Below are positions 33,191 to 41,477 of a stretch of 64,000 bases of DNA, one piece after another. This DNA comes from Mucilaginibacter boryungensis (GTDB lineage: Bacteria; Bacteroidota; Bacteroidia; Sphingobacteriales; Sphingobacteriaceae): contig NZ_JADFFM010000002.1 in assembly GCF_015221995.1 (NCBI RefSeq), positions 1,753,964 to 1,817,963 of the forward strand. Reading direction: 5' to 3'. The notes under the pieces are model-generated. The model was not told the origin of the DNA and searched no databases. It was given only the letters and a program-made list of their open reading frames with translations. The translations under genes and the position numbers were made by a program. The stretch's first letter is position 1. The number at the start of each line of letters is the position of its first letter.

Positions 33191-35725
33191 CTACAACCTA
33201 AACTGTACACTTACCCTAACCGCGAAATTGCTTGGCAAGGCACCGGTTTCATCAACGTGGTCGCGATGGGTTAAACGGTGAAGAAAATCGACCCGTATAA
33301 AATTAAAGATATTTTCAAGCCCATAACCGGCCTCGACATACGGTATGCCTTCCAGGTTACGGGTCGGCCTGCGTGGTGTAGACGGACGTCCACCATTGGC
33401 ATCATTTAGTGCGCCATCTAGCACATTAAAATCGGCTACGGTGCGCACGTTTAATTCTTTAAGCAGCGGGATGCTATTAGTAATTAGCCCTTCCATATGT
33501 TGAGTATAAGTAAGAGATACATACCGGTTGCTGGTAAATTCCAAAAACCGCATAGTGTTAAAATTATAACGGTGATTTTCAAGCAAAGGTAATGGCAGGC
33601 TTGATGGAATATAACCACCGGTAACAGCATATTCACCTTTGCCAAAAATGCCCATATGCACTTTTTCGGTAATATTGGCTGCAAATTTATTATAGCTGAA
33701 ATCGCCGCCAAAAGCTTTAAATCCGTGGGTATACCTAAAGGTAACTACCGGGTTGTCGGTACCTTCGCCCAACATTATACGTTTATTAATTTTTGATGAT
33801 TGCAGTAAACGCCTGCCCGGTTGCCATTGTAGTTCGCCAATTGCTTCGGCTACCTGGTAGTTGGTATAAAGTTGGCTATTGGCGGGGCTAAAGTATACAA
33901 AGTTATAAAGCGGGTCGAATGTGCGGCGGTCAACTGTCAGCTTTGCATTCCATTCCCGCGCAATATCGGTTTGTACATAGGCCCTTAAGTCGTTTTGTTG
34001 AAATGGCCCCCTGCGGGTAATGCGCCCATTACGGATAGATGCCCTGAAAACATTATTGTTTTTGCTGAAGTTTTCAAACTGGTACCCGGTTTGCCCCAAA
34101 TCGCGGGTGAAAGACACCCCAGCCTGTAACCATGGTTTGCGCGAAAAAATATAATCTACCGAACCGTTAAAATTCCATCTTTTATCGCGGAAGCCATAAC
34201 TAACGTAGCCCCCGAGTATCAACTGATCGCTAAAGTATTTATTGGTAGTGCCCCCCAATCTTAACACGCTGCCTTGCACATCATTATAACTATAGGTGTA
34301 TAAGTAAGGCCCATAACTAAACTTGCCAATGCGGTAATAACCATTTATCAGCATGCCGGCAATATCGGCATAGGTACGTACCATGGGCAAATTTTTAACG
34401 GTATCAATAATATGATAAACTTTTTTATCATCTTCTGTAAGCGGCTCGGGGCGGTTGCGTGTCCAGTAACTTTCGTCCTGTTTGGTAATATCGTCGCTCA
34501 TGGTAAGCGGTTCTTTAAATACAGCCGGCGGATAGGTTTTATTTACCGCAAAGTTTTTATTGGACAAATAGAACTTACCTAAAAATCCCGACCAGTTTTT
34601 GGCAATATTTGACACATGTACGGTGATACGCGTTTTTTCGGGTATCCAGGCGGTGGTACCTTGTGGTTGCACCATTTCCTGTTGTATCCTTATCTTGTTT
34701 AAAAAATCCAGGTTGGCATCAGGGGTAACCGACATATCTATCCGGTATAAAGCGTAATCATCATGTGTTATCCACATTACACCAACAAAAGAAAGATCGT
34801 GCGAGCGTTTTGGCTTGAATTCAATTTTATAGTATTCACGGCCATTAATTTTATCATGCTCGTCGGTTAATTCATAGTTATAAAATGTTTTCCAGCTATC
34901 TGTTATAGGCGAAATAAAATCTTTGTTGGCCAGGCGCACATAGTTTTTATAAAAGTTATACTGCTGAAAGCTGCTGCCGATGATCTGCGATATCAACGTT
35001 TCATCCTCAATACCCACACCGCTGGTTTTAGTACGTTTTATATTTTCAGTTTTTTGCTGTGGATTTTTTTGATAATAGTAATCGGCCACACTTTCAGACA
35101 TAAACACAGGCAAAATAGGTTTACCATCGTCGCCAGCCATTTTTTTTAGGCTATCCATAATGGGCAGTATTTGCTTCATTACTTTGCGCTGTTTCATCTT
35201 ATCGCTAATGTTGGTTACCGATAGTTCCAGCCGGGTATAGCTCTCGTATTCATAGCTGTTTAGCTTTTCAAGGTTATTCTCGTTTTTGTGTTTTACCACA
35301 TTTTCTAAAATAGCCCATGCCGGGTTAACATAGCTTTTTGGGGTAATTGTAACCGTTTTTAATAGTTGATTGTCTGCTTTTAGTTGAAAATCAACAGTAG
35401 CGGTATGCTCTTTAGGAAGCGGCTTTTTAGCTTGCAGATAGCCTACGTAAGTGGCATATATGGTATCGCTTGATGCTAATGGGGCTACCAGGTGGTACAG
35501 GCCTGAAAAATCGCTGGTGATGCCTTTGGTGGTATGGTTAGGCAATTTTACAAAAACTGTTACATAGGGCAAAGGTTCGCCGGTTTCGGCGTCGGTGATC
35601 TTTCCGGAAATCCTTTTTACGGCCTGGGCGCTTGCTTCAGTATTAAAAATACATATAAAAGCAAAGCAAAATACGGGGAATAACTTCCACAATCCCGGCA
35701 GCACAAAATTAGCCTTACGCAACAT
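33191..35725 (-). CDS. DUF5686 / carboxypeptidase-regulatory outer-membrane protein
   Basis: The 844-residue protein has a signal (ending ASAQA) and a CarboxypepD_reg-like domain at about 38-120 (RISGKITDAETGEPLPYVTV). The DUF5686 region follows (SYVNPAWAILENVVKHKNENN, YEYESYTRLELSVTN), and a C-terminal barrel of long beta-strands ends NFAVRVSVQFRL. The terminal aromatic/hydrophobic strand is typical of Bam substrates. The role is unknown. The family is widespread in Bacteroidota envelopes. Confidence 0.9.
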   Translation of the reverse strand: MLRKANFVLPGLWKLFPVFCFAFICIFNTEASAQAVKRISGKITDAETGEPLPYVTVFVKLPNHTTKGITSDFSGLYHLVAPLASSDTIYATYVGYLQAKKPLPKEHTATVDFQLKADNQLLKTVTITPKSYVNPAWAILENVVKHKNENNLEKLNSYEYESYTRLELSVTNISDKMKQRKVMKQILPIMDSLKKMAGDDGKPILPVFMSESVADYYYQKNPQQKTENIKRTKTSGVGIEDETLISQIIGSSFQQYNFYKNYVRLANKDFISPITDSWKTFYNYELTDEHDKINGREYYKIEFKPKRSHDLSFVGVMWITHDDYALYRIDMSVTPDANLDFLNKIRIQQEMVQPQGTTAWIPEKTRITVHVSNIAKNWSGFLGKFYLSNKNFAVNKTYPPAVFKEPLTMSDDITKQDESYWTRNRPEPLTEDDKKVYHIIDTVKNLPMVRTYADIAGMLINGYYRIGKFSYGPYLYTYSYNDVQGSVLRLGGTTNKYFSDQLILGGYVSYGFRDKRWNFNGSVDYIFSRKPWLQAGVSFTRDLGQTGYQFENFSKNNNVFRASIRNGRITRRGPFQQNDLRAYVQTDIAREWNAKLTVDRRTFDPLYNFVYFSPANSQLYTNYQVAEAIGELQWQPGRRLLQSSKINKRIMLGEGTDNPVVTFRYTHGFKAFGGDFSYNKFAANITEKVHMGIFGKGEYAVTGGYIPSSLPLPLLENHRYNFNTMRFLEFTSNRYVSLTYTQHMEGLITNSIPLLKELNVRTVADFNVLDGALNDANGGRPSTPRRPTRNLEGIPYVEAGYGLENIFNFIRVDFLHRLTHRDHVDETGALPSNFAVRVSVQFRL

Positions 35726-35948
35726 TTCTTCTTAATAGTTTACCAGGGATGTTATTTGCTGCTTATAAATAACGTATAAATATACATTTTTTGAAGCGCT
35801 TGTAAAATCCCTATTACATAACAGGCAAAAACCATACCCTGTATATTAATGCTATACTGTAAGTAACGATATGGAAACAAGTACGCAGTATGAAATATCC
35901 AAGGTAAATTCGTAACCACCGGCAAAAGCGCGGTATAGCTTAATTTCC

Positions 35949-35956
35949 TAACTTTG
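35949..35956 (+). promoter_or_regulatory. Putative -7 box TAACTTTG
   Basis: Full match to TAnnTTTG, ending 7 nt before the ATG at 35964. The 238-nt gap upstream (35726-35963) holds nothing else I can identify. Confidence 0.45.
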
Positions 35957-35963
35957 GCAGGAT

Positions 35964-37340
35964 ATGAGCAGCACCCGTTTCCCGGCAAATTTTATTGAAT
36001 CGTTAAACTACGCGCCAGGTTTCGACGCGGAAAGATTCGGGTTTGCTCATCAAAACTCGCCATCGCCTACCACCATCCGTATCAATCCTTATAAACCACA
36101 CGCTATATACAAAGGTGTACAAGTACCCTGGTGCGCGGAAGGCTTTTACCTGGAGCAGCGCCCGTCGTTCACTTTCGACCCGCTTTTTCATGCCGGCTGT
36201 TATTATGTGCAGGAAGCATCCAGCATGTTCATAGCCCACATGATGCAGTACATAAGGGGTGAAATGGACGATGCTATTAAGGTTTTAGACCTTTGCGCTG
36301 CGCCTGGAGGCAAAAGCACATTACTTAGTTCGGCTATAAATAACGACGATTTGCTGGTGGCGAACGAGATCATTAAAACGCGTGTACCGATATTAACGGA
36401 TAACCTGACCAAGTGGGGACCTTCAAACATCGTCGCTACTAATAATGACCCAAAGGATTTTGCCCGGTTGAAGAACTTTTTTGATGTGGTGCTGGTTGAT
36501 GCGCCCTGCTCAGGTTCGGGGATGTTCCGTAAAGATCCGGACGCCATGAACGAGTGGAGTGAGGCCAACGTTAACCTTTGCCATCAGCGGCAGGAACGCA
36601 TACTGGCCGATGTTTACCCGGCTATTGCCAGTGAAGGATACCTTATATATAGTACCTGCTCGTATTCGGTTGCCGAGAACGAGGCTGTGCTGGATTGGCT
36701 GTGCACCGAGTTTGATTTGGAAACTGTGCGCATACCTGTTAATAAGGAGTGGGGCATTGTAGAAACTCAAAGCGATGTAAATAAAGCGTATGGCTACCGC
36801 TTTTACCCGGATAAAGTGCAAGGCGAAGGTTTGTTTGCGGCCTGCCTGCGCAAAGCCGGAACCACCCAAGGTACATCAAACTATAAAAATAAAAACACGC
36901 AGAAGCCGGATTATAAATCGATAGACTTACTGAAGCCTTATATAAAGGACGCGGATAACTACTATTATTTTAAAGTAGGTGATGACTGGCTGGCTATCGA
37001 CCGTATGCATAAAGATGCCATGGGTATTGTTTCCAATAACTTGTATGTCAAAAAATCTGGTGTGCGTTTGGGTAGTATTGCCGGTCGCGACCTGATCCCC
37101 GACCACGAGTTGGCCCTAAGTTTACTAATCAACCGCGATGCTGTGCTGAATACCGAACTCACCCGCGAACAAGCCATTGCCTACCTTCGCCGTGACAATA
37201 TATTAGATTTAGATACCACCCAAAAAGGCTGGAGCCTGATGACCTTTGAAAACCAACCGCTGGGCTGGGCCAAGCTGCTGCCTAACCGTATCAATAATTA
37301 TTATCCGAAGGAGATGCGGATAATGAGCCAGGCAAATTGA
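35964..37340 (+). CDS. RsmF-like rRNA m5C methyltransferase (NOL1/NOP2/Sun family)
   Basis: The 458-residue protein joins an N-terminal RNA-binding part and a SAM-dependent m5C methyltransferase domain. A C-terminal PUA-like / RsmF C-terminal domain starts near 325. SAM motif I is VLDLCAAPGGKSTLL. The two catalytic cysteines lie in LVDAPCSGSGMFRKDP and IYSTCSYSVAENE. ENEAVLDWL and the late DDWLAIDRMHKDAMG region fit the RsmF group. It probably modifies 16S rRNA; which base is not visible. It is monocistronic, and a hairpin repeat follows. Confidence 0.92.
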   Translation: MSSTRFPANFIESLNYAPGFDAERFGFAHQNSPSPTTIRINPYKPHAIYKGVQVPWCAEGFYLEQRPSFTFDPLFHAGCYYVQEASSMFIAHMMQYIRGEMDDAIKVLDLCAAPGGKSTLLSSAINNDDLLVANEIIKTRVPILTDNLTKWGPSNIVATNNDPKDFARLKNFFDVVLVDAPCSGSGMFRKDPDAMNEWSEANVNLCHQRQERILADVYPAIASEGYLIYSTCSYSVAENEAVLDWLCTEFDLETVRIPVNKEWGIVETQSDVNKAYGYRFYPDKVQGEGLFAACLRKAGTTQGTSNYKNKNTQKPDYKSIDLLKPYIKDADNYYYFKVGDDWLAIDRMHKDAMGIVSNNLYVKKSGVRLGSIAGRDLIPDHELALSLLINRDAVLNTELTREQAIAYLRRDNILDLDTTQKGWSLMTFENQPLGWAKLLPNRINNYYPKEMRIMSQAN

Positions 37341-37351
37341 TTATTCAGTTT

Positions 37352-37431
37352 GTCATTGCGAGCGACAGCGTGGCAATCGCGAATATGTATCACCGCTTGG
37401 GGTGTGCGATTGCTTCGTTCCTCGCAACGAC
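37352..37431. repeat. Hairpin repeat, GTCATTGCGAG family
   Basis: GTCATTGCGAG at 37352-37362 is inverted as CTCGCAACGAC at 37421-37431. The interior (GCGTGGCAATCGCGAA ... GTGCGATTGCTTCG) is imperfectly palindromic. It belongs to the same family as 21942-22020 and 38071-38172. Confidence 0.8.
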
Positions 37432-37474
37432 ATGATAAATCGACACCATTCCTATCTTTTTGTGTTATAAACAC

Positions 37475-38059
37475 ATGCGCTTATTAACCATCTTATTAAT
37501 TTGTGTTACGATGTTTTCCTGTGGACGCTCGGACAAACCCGATTATACGGCTAAGCCGAAGGATACGGTGCAGGATAAAGTCGGGCGCAAAACCGTAATA
37601 CTGGCGCCGACTGATGGTACCGATGCCATGAATACCATTAACACGGGTGCAACCAGCCCGCAGGAATTAATTGCCTTTGCACGCACTGCCATAGGCATAC
37701 CTTATAAATATGCCTCGTCCAATCCGCAGGAAGGTTTTGATTGTTCAGGCTTCATTACTTACGTTTTTAATCATTTCCATATCGCAGTGCCGCGCACCTC
37801 GACAGATTTTACCAATGTTAAGCACGAGGTCCCTCTGCAAAGTGCTTGTCCGGGCGATCTGATCTTATTTACCGGTACGGATAGTCATATCCGCACAGTG
37901 GGCCATATGGGTATTATTACCGAAGCTTTCGGCGATTCGGTGAAGTTTATCCATTCTACATCGGGCAGGGCCAACGGGGTAACCATATCCAACTTACGCC
38001 CGGCTTATATGGAACGATTTGTGAAAGTGGTGCGGGTGTTTAAGCAAAATGATGAGTAA
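37475..38059 (+). CDS. C40 (NlpC/P60) cell-wall peptidase lipoprotein
   Basis: A 194-residue peptidoglycan endopeptidase. The ATG at 37475 is chosen because it begins a lipoprotein signal with Cys16 in TMFSC. The NlpC/P60 domain spans about 63-190. It has catalytic Cys90 in EGFDCSGFITYVF, the dyad His144 in VGHMGIITE and His160 in KFIHSTSG. A Lys/Asp/Thr-rich linker precedes it. It is anchored to a membrane and likely cleaves stem peptides. A TATCTTTTTG stretch at 37453-37462 is a possible promoter box. Confidence 0.92.
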   Translation: MRLLTILLICVTMFSCGRSDKPDYTAKPKDTVQDKVGRKTVILAPTDGTDAMNTINTGATSPQELIAFARTAIGIPYKYASSNPQEGFDCSGFITYVFNHFHIAVPRTSTDFTNVKHEVPLQSACPGDLILFTGTDSHIRTVGHMGIITEAFGDSVKFIHSTSGRANGVTISNLRPAYMERFVKVVRVFKQNDE

Positions 38060-38070
38060 AAATAAATATT

Positions 38071-38172
38071 GTCATTGCGAGCGATAGCGTGGCAATCTCG
38101 TAGCTTGATTAGCGAACTATGAGATTGCCACGTCGCGCTATTACACAGTCCTGCCCTGCTCCTCGCAATGAC
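38071..38172. repeat. Hairpin repeat, GTCATTGCGAG family
   Basis: GTCATTGCGAG at 38071-38081 is inverted exactly as CTCGCAATGAC at 38162-38172. The inner GCGTGGCAATCTCGTAG is inverted near 38119-38135. It is inserted between two convergent genes and is the longest member of the family here. Confidence 0.85.
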
Positions 38173-38182
38173 ACATACTGGA

Positions 38183-38548
38183 TCAATACTGTCCAATGCT
38201 CAGCAGTACCAGCGTACAGGCATATTCCGTTTCAATACCCTTCTCGTTAGCCATACGGCGTAACTCGCTGTTTTCGGTACCTGGGTTAAAAATAATACGT
38301 TTGGGGTGTGTGTTCAATATATAATCATATAAAGGCGGCTGGTTTTGCGGACCAACATATAGGGTAATAGTATCCACATCCTCATGGATATCTTCAGCGG
38401 GTTCAATGGGCACACCGGCAACCTCGCCTTTTTTAATCCCTACATTTATAATATCGTGACCGGCCTTTACCAAACGGTTGGCAGCTAGGTAGGCATATCT
38501 GCCGCTATTAGGCGTAGCGCCTAAAACCAATGTTTTTTTATTTGCCAT
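38183..38548 (-). CDS. CoA-binding domain protein
   Basis: A 121-residue Rossmann-like CoA_binding family protein (CoA_binding_2 type). The start at 38548 is used because the longer frame runs into the nitrilase gene. It begins MANKKTLVLGATPNSGRYAY and has NRLVKAGHDIINVG, TITLYVGPQNQPPLYDYIL and RIIFNPGTEN motifs. It is a small cytoplasmic protein of unknown precise role. It lies 58 nt downstream of the nitrilase gene on the same strand. Confidence 0.88.
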   Translation of the reverse strand: MANKKTLVLGATPNSGRYAYLAANRLVKAGHDIINVGIKKGEVAGVPIEPAEDIHEDVDTITLYVGPQNQPPLYDYILNTHPKRIIFNPGTENSELRRMANEKGIETEYACTLVLLSIGQY

Positions 38549-38606
38549 ATTATATAGTACACCAAAGGCGTGCCAATATATTGCAGCTTTGTCGCGCCAA
38601 TGTAGA

Positions 38607-39395
38607 TTAATTGTACAACTCCGGCTTAAAACGCTTAGCCAGATACCCTGTAGCTTTTTCCAGGTCGATATCAAATACCAGCACGCCCGGTTCGCCGTAC
38701 GGCTGATAGGCTATGCATTTCCCATCCGGACTAATTAACGAGGTAGCCGATTCGGGGTACTTCATGGCGTAGTTTACGCTGGCAAAATAGATAGTGTTTT
38801 CGTTGGCCCGCATAATCATGGCGCGCTCATAATAAGGGTTGTCCATACTGCCCCATTCGGTTGGCAGGCGTCCCTGCACATCGCTGCCGGCCAGGTGCGG
38901 GTGAAATACAATGTGCGCACCCTTACGCGCCGCCCACCTGACAGATTCGGGATACCGGAATCCTTCATGACAGATAGTAATGCCAAACTTTAACCCGTCC
39001 ACCTCAAATAGCTGCCGTTTAGTACCGGGTACCCAAATATTATCTTCTGTGGGGTCTAACTGATTTTTGCTTTGATAGCCTAATCGTTCGCCTGTTTTTG
39101 ATATTACGTAGGCAACATTTAAAAAATCATCCCCATCATACCAATCCATCGCCATAATTATGGCGATATTGTTTTGAGCGGCAATCTGGCATACTTTATC
39201 CAGCGCCTGCTGTAATTCCGCGGGCGATACCTTTGGCACTTCATACTCGATAGCCGGATACCCTGGGATGTAAGATTCGGGAAAGCAGATGATCGCGGCT
39301 TGTTGCGTGGCCGCATCAACAGTTAGTTTTTCAACCCAATACAAAGCGTCGGCAATTGATTTTGGAAATGGCGGAGAGGCTAAGGCAATTTTCAT
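38607..39395 (-). CDS. Carbon-nitrogen hydrolase (nitrilase superfamily)
   Basis: A 262-residue amidase/nitrilase-like enzyme. The ATG at 39395 gives the usual MKIALASPPF start; the upstream extension is rejected. The catalytic triad can be placed as Glu40 in CFPESYIPGYP, Lys110 in YQSKNQLDPTEDN and Cys142 in GITICHEGFRYPESV. The substrate is unknown; the CHEG context resembles amidases rather than true nitrilases. It is followed by a CoA-binding protein gene. Confidence 0.9.
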   Translation of the reverse strand: MKIALASPPFPKSIADALYWVEKLTVDAATQQAAIICFPESYIPGYPAIEYEVPKVSPAELQQALDKVCQIAAQNNIAIIMAMDWYDGDDFLNVAYVISKTGERLGYQSKNQLDPTEDNIWVPGTKRQLFEVDGLKFGITICHEGFRYPESVRWAARKGAHIVFHPHLAGSDVQGRLPTEWGSMDNPYYERAMIMRANENTIYFASVNYAMKYPESATSLISPDGKCIAYQPYGEPGVLVFDIDLEKATGYLAKRFKPELYN

Positions 39396-39422
39396 AAGTA
39401 AAATTAGATAATTAACAGAACT

Positions 39423-39551
39423 TAACCACAGAGGGCACGAATATTTTCGCAGAGGACACAGAAGCATAGTAACATTACACCATAAATATTATCTTAAATC
39501 AGGATCGTGCTGTGTTCTTTGTGGATTTTCCTCTGTGCGCTCTGTGGTTAA
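39423..39551. repeat. CACAGAG-type inverted repeat in divergent intergenic region
   Basis: TTAACCACAGAG at 39423-39434 is the exact inverse of CTCTGTGGTTAA at 39540-39551. Each arm continues with degenerate GGCACGAA/GAGGACACAGAAG-type units. It lies between the divergent nitrilase and ECF sigma genes. Confidence 0.75.
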
Positions 39552-39580
39552 AATAAAATGAAAATAATTTAAAATGTTTT

Positions 39581-39604
39581 GACGGCCCATCCGTCTACAC
39601 CTAT
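39581..39604 (+). promoter_or_regulatory. Motif shared with second ECF sigma gene (copy A)
   Basis: GCCCATCC, then 3 nt, then TACACCTA, preceded by ACG. The same ungapped arrangement (17 of 23 bases identical) lies at about 43137-43159 upstream of the other ECF gene. It sits about 33 nt before the sigma ATG. It may be an autoregulated promoter or a binding site. Confidence 0.5.
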
Positions 39605-39636
39605 ATAACAAGTAAAATACATTGATAACAGCCCTG

Positions 39637-40194
39637 ATGCCAGATGAAAAGAACAGCCGTACCCTGCAAGCCATAAAGGCTTACGGTAAAAACCTGCTGT
39701 CGTTCATTCGCCGACGGGTGAAAACGGATGCCGATGCCGAAGACATTCTGCAGGATGTTTGGTACCAGCTAAGCGCGGTGGTAAACAGCGAACCCATTGA
39801 ACAAACGGGCGCCTGGTTATATAAGGTAGCTACGAATAAAATAACCGATAAGTATCGCAAAAAAACAGAGGCTTCATTAGATGATTTGTTTTTGGATGAT
39901 AACGATGATGATGAAAGTGATAACTACCGGGCAATTTTATTAGCCGAGGCCAACACGCCCGAGACCGAATACCTGCGTAACCTGTTTTGGGAGCAATTAT
40001 ACATAGCGCTTGACGAATTGCCCGAAGAACAAAAGCAGGTATGGCTTTGGCAGGAAATGGAAGATATTACCTTCCAGGAAATTGCCGAAAGCACGGGTGT
40101 GCCTGTACAAACGCTGGTATCGCGCAAGCGTTATGCAGTGCTGCATTTACGCCAAAGGTTAAGACAATTGTATTTAGAAATTACACAATATTAA
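39637..40194 (+). CDS. ECF-type RNA polymerase sigma factor
   Basis: A 185-residue group-4 sigma factor. The ATG at 39637 (MPDEKNSR) is preferred over an upstream TTG. Region 2 is at about 15-75 (LLSFIRRRVKTDADAEDILQDVWYQL, split; AGAWLYKVATNKITDKYRK-like). Region 4 lies at about 115-175 (LDELPEEQKQVWLWQEMEDITFQEIAESTGVPVQTLVSRKRYAV, quoted in part). An acidic stretch DDNDDDESDN joins them. Its target promoters are unknown. It is 10 nt upstream of a small membrane protein gene, likely its functional partner. Confidence 0.92.
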   Translation: MPDEKNSRTLQAIKAYGKNLLSFIRRRVKTDADAEDILQDVWYQLSAVVNSEPIEQTGAWLYKVATNKITDKYRKKTEASLDDLFLDDNDDDESDNYRAILLAEANTPETEYLRNLFWEQLYIALDELPEEQKQVWLWQEMEDITFQEIAESTGVPVQTLVSRKRYAVLHLRQRLRQLYLEITQY

Positions 40195-40204
40195 AATTAA
40201 GAAA

Positions 40205-40618
40205 ATGAAAAGGATATTTTTTACCAGGCCGTACAAATTTGTATTTATCCCCATTGGGGGGGCCGCTATTTTATCGCTGGTTAGCTTTATAGTGATGCAG
40301 CTTTGGAATAATTTACTGCCGGGCATATTGCATGTTAGTGCAATTACCTTTTGGCAGGCCATGGGCATATTTATTTTATGTAAGATATTGTTTGGCTTTG
40401 GCAAAGGCGGCCGCGGCTTTGGCGGCCCTGGCGGCGGGCCATGGATGCGCCGCAAAATGGAAGAGAAATTTAAGAACATGACCCCGGAAGAGCGCGAACG
40501 CTTTAAACAAAAAATGGGTGACCGCATGTGCCACTGGCGCGATTACAACCCGGATGTTAAGCACCCGTTTGACCATAATTGGGATGCCGGCCAGCCCAAA
40601 ACAGAGGCTGCGGAATAA
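40205..40618 (+). CDS. Small two-helix membrane protein with Gly-rich loop
   Basis: I do not recognise a named family. The 137-residue protein has two N-terminal transmembrane helices (FVFIPIGGAAILSLVSFIVM and ITFWQAMGIFILCKILFGF). A Gly-rich stretch (GKGGRGFGGPGGGP) follows, then a basic helix MTPEERERFKQKMGDRMC with a His-rich tail. Because it follows an ECF sigma gene by 10 nt, it could act as an anti-sigma-like membrane protein or be the sigma's main target. It resembles small membrane proteins seen beside ECF genes in relatives. Confidence 0.75.
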   Translation: MKRIFFTRPYKFVFIPIGGAAILSLVSFIVMQLWNNLLPGILHVSAITFWQAMGIFILCKILFGFGKGGRGFGGPGGGPWMRRKMEEKFKNMTPEERERFKQKMGDRMCHWRDYNPDVKHPFDHNWDAGQPKTEAAE

Positions 40619-40683
40619 AAATTTATAAAAGCTTGTCCAGTTTTTACCAGTTCAGGCTATATACAGGTATAAATATTAAAAGT

Positions 40684-40899
40684 ATGGATGTATTAGTTTT
40701 TAAAACCGATGTAACCAGTAAAAGAAAAGTTGGTAAGGTGAATACCTTGCTAACTTCTTTTCCAACTATCCAGCAATGGAATTTCGACCTGGAAGATTGC
40801 GATAATATTTTGCGCATTGTATCCAACGGCCTTTCGCCGCGTAATATAGAATCGGCTTTGCAGAGGGCAGGCATTGGGTGCGAGGAATTGGCGTATTAA
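40684..40899 (+). CDS. Small HMA-like (ferredoxin-fold) protein
   Basis: A 71-residue protein starting at the ATG at 40684 (MDVLVFKTDVTSKRKVGKVN). The longer frame would overlap the upstream gene and is rejected. Its pattern of KV..LLTSFPTIQQWNFDLEDCDNILRIVSNGL (quoted in part) and an ESALQRAGIGCEEL end resembles heavy-metal-associated domains, but the CxxC metal site is missing. Function is unknown. It follows the membrane protein gene by 65 nt. Confidence 0.75.
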   Translation: MDVLVFKTDVTSKRKVGKVNTLLTSFPTIQQWNFDLEDCDNILRIVSNGLSPRNIESALQRAGIGCEELAY

Positions 40900-40908
40900 T
40901 GCCGTCTA

Positions 40909-40987
40909 CGTCATCCTGAACTTGTTTCAGGATCCCTCGGGACTGGTAACCGATATGATGGGATGCCGAAACAAGTTCGGCATGACG
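40909..40987. repeat. Double-hairpin repeat, GTCATCCTGAACTTG family
   Basis: A left arm at 40909-40934 and right arm at 40962-40987 are mutual inverses with a few changes. Each arm also folds on itself: CCTGAA...TTCAGG on the left and GCCGAA...TTCGGC on the right. It lies between convergent genes. Confidence 0.8.
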
Positions 40988-40997
40988 TTATTTAATA

Positions 40998-41477
40998 TTA
41001 CCCATTCACCATCTTCACCAGCAACGCAATTTGCCCGGCATGATATATCTGGTGCTGAATAAAGCCGTATACCAATTCCTTGTAAGTAGTAACAGGTTCG
41101 TTGCCGCGCTTGTCGTCAATTTGTTCATCCCATTGTTCTTGGGGGAAATCGGTGATGATCTTAACCAGGTTAACATTGGCCAGCTTCAGGTCGTCTATCC
41201 AGTCGGACCATTTCTTCTCATCGGGTGCGCCGGTTGGTGGCCAGTCGCCGCTTGATGGCACCCCGGCTGTCATACCATTCAGCCTGTCCATCACTTCTTC
41301 CGTCCAGCTCAGCATGTGCAGTAATATTTCAGCCACATTATGCGCTGCCCGCGATGGCTTCTCGTAAGCCGAATCAAAAGTTATCCGGTCCAGGATGTTG
41401 TAAATAGGGTCGCCATACCAGGGTTGTCCCGACATTACTTTTTCAAATTCCTGTACTAAATTCTCTCCTGTTTTCAT
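40998..41477 (-). CDS. DinB-family protein
   Basis: A 159-residue four-helix DinB-type protein. The putative metal histidines lie in AAHNVAEILLHMLSW and the late IQHQIYHAGQIALL. DinB-fold proteins include thiol-dependent S-transferases, but individual roles are rarely known. Its start codon overlaps the stop of the flavoprotein gene by 4 nt (ATGA), so the two are translated together. Confidence 0.9.
   Translation of the reverse strand: MKTGENLVQEFEKVMSGQPWYGDPIYNILDRITFDSAYEKPSRAAHNVAEILLHMLSWTEEVMDRLNGMTAGVPSSGDWPPTGAPDEKKWSDWIDDLKLANVNLVKIITDFPQEQWDEQIDDKRGNEPVTTYKELVYGFIQHQIYHAGQIALLVKMVNG

Noticed and set aside
35752..35988. Minus-strand frame encoding 78 residues between the DUF5686 and RsmF genes
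   Set aside because: Composition is Cys/Tyr-rich without domain or signal, it overlaps the RsmF start, and no promoter or conserved pattern supports it.
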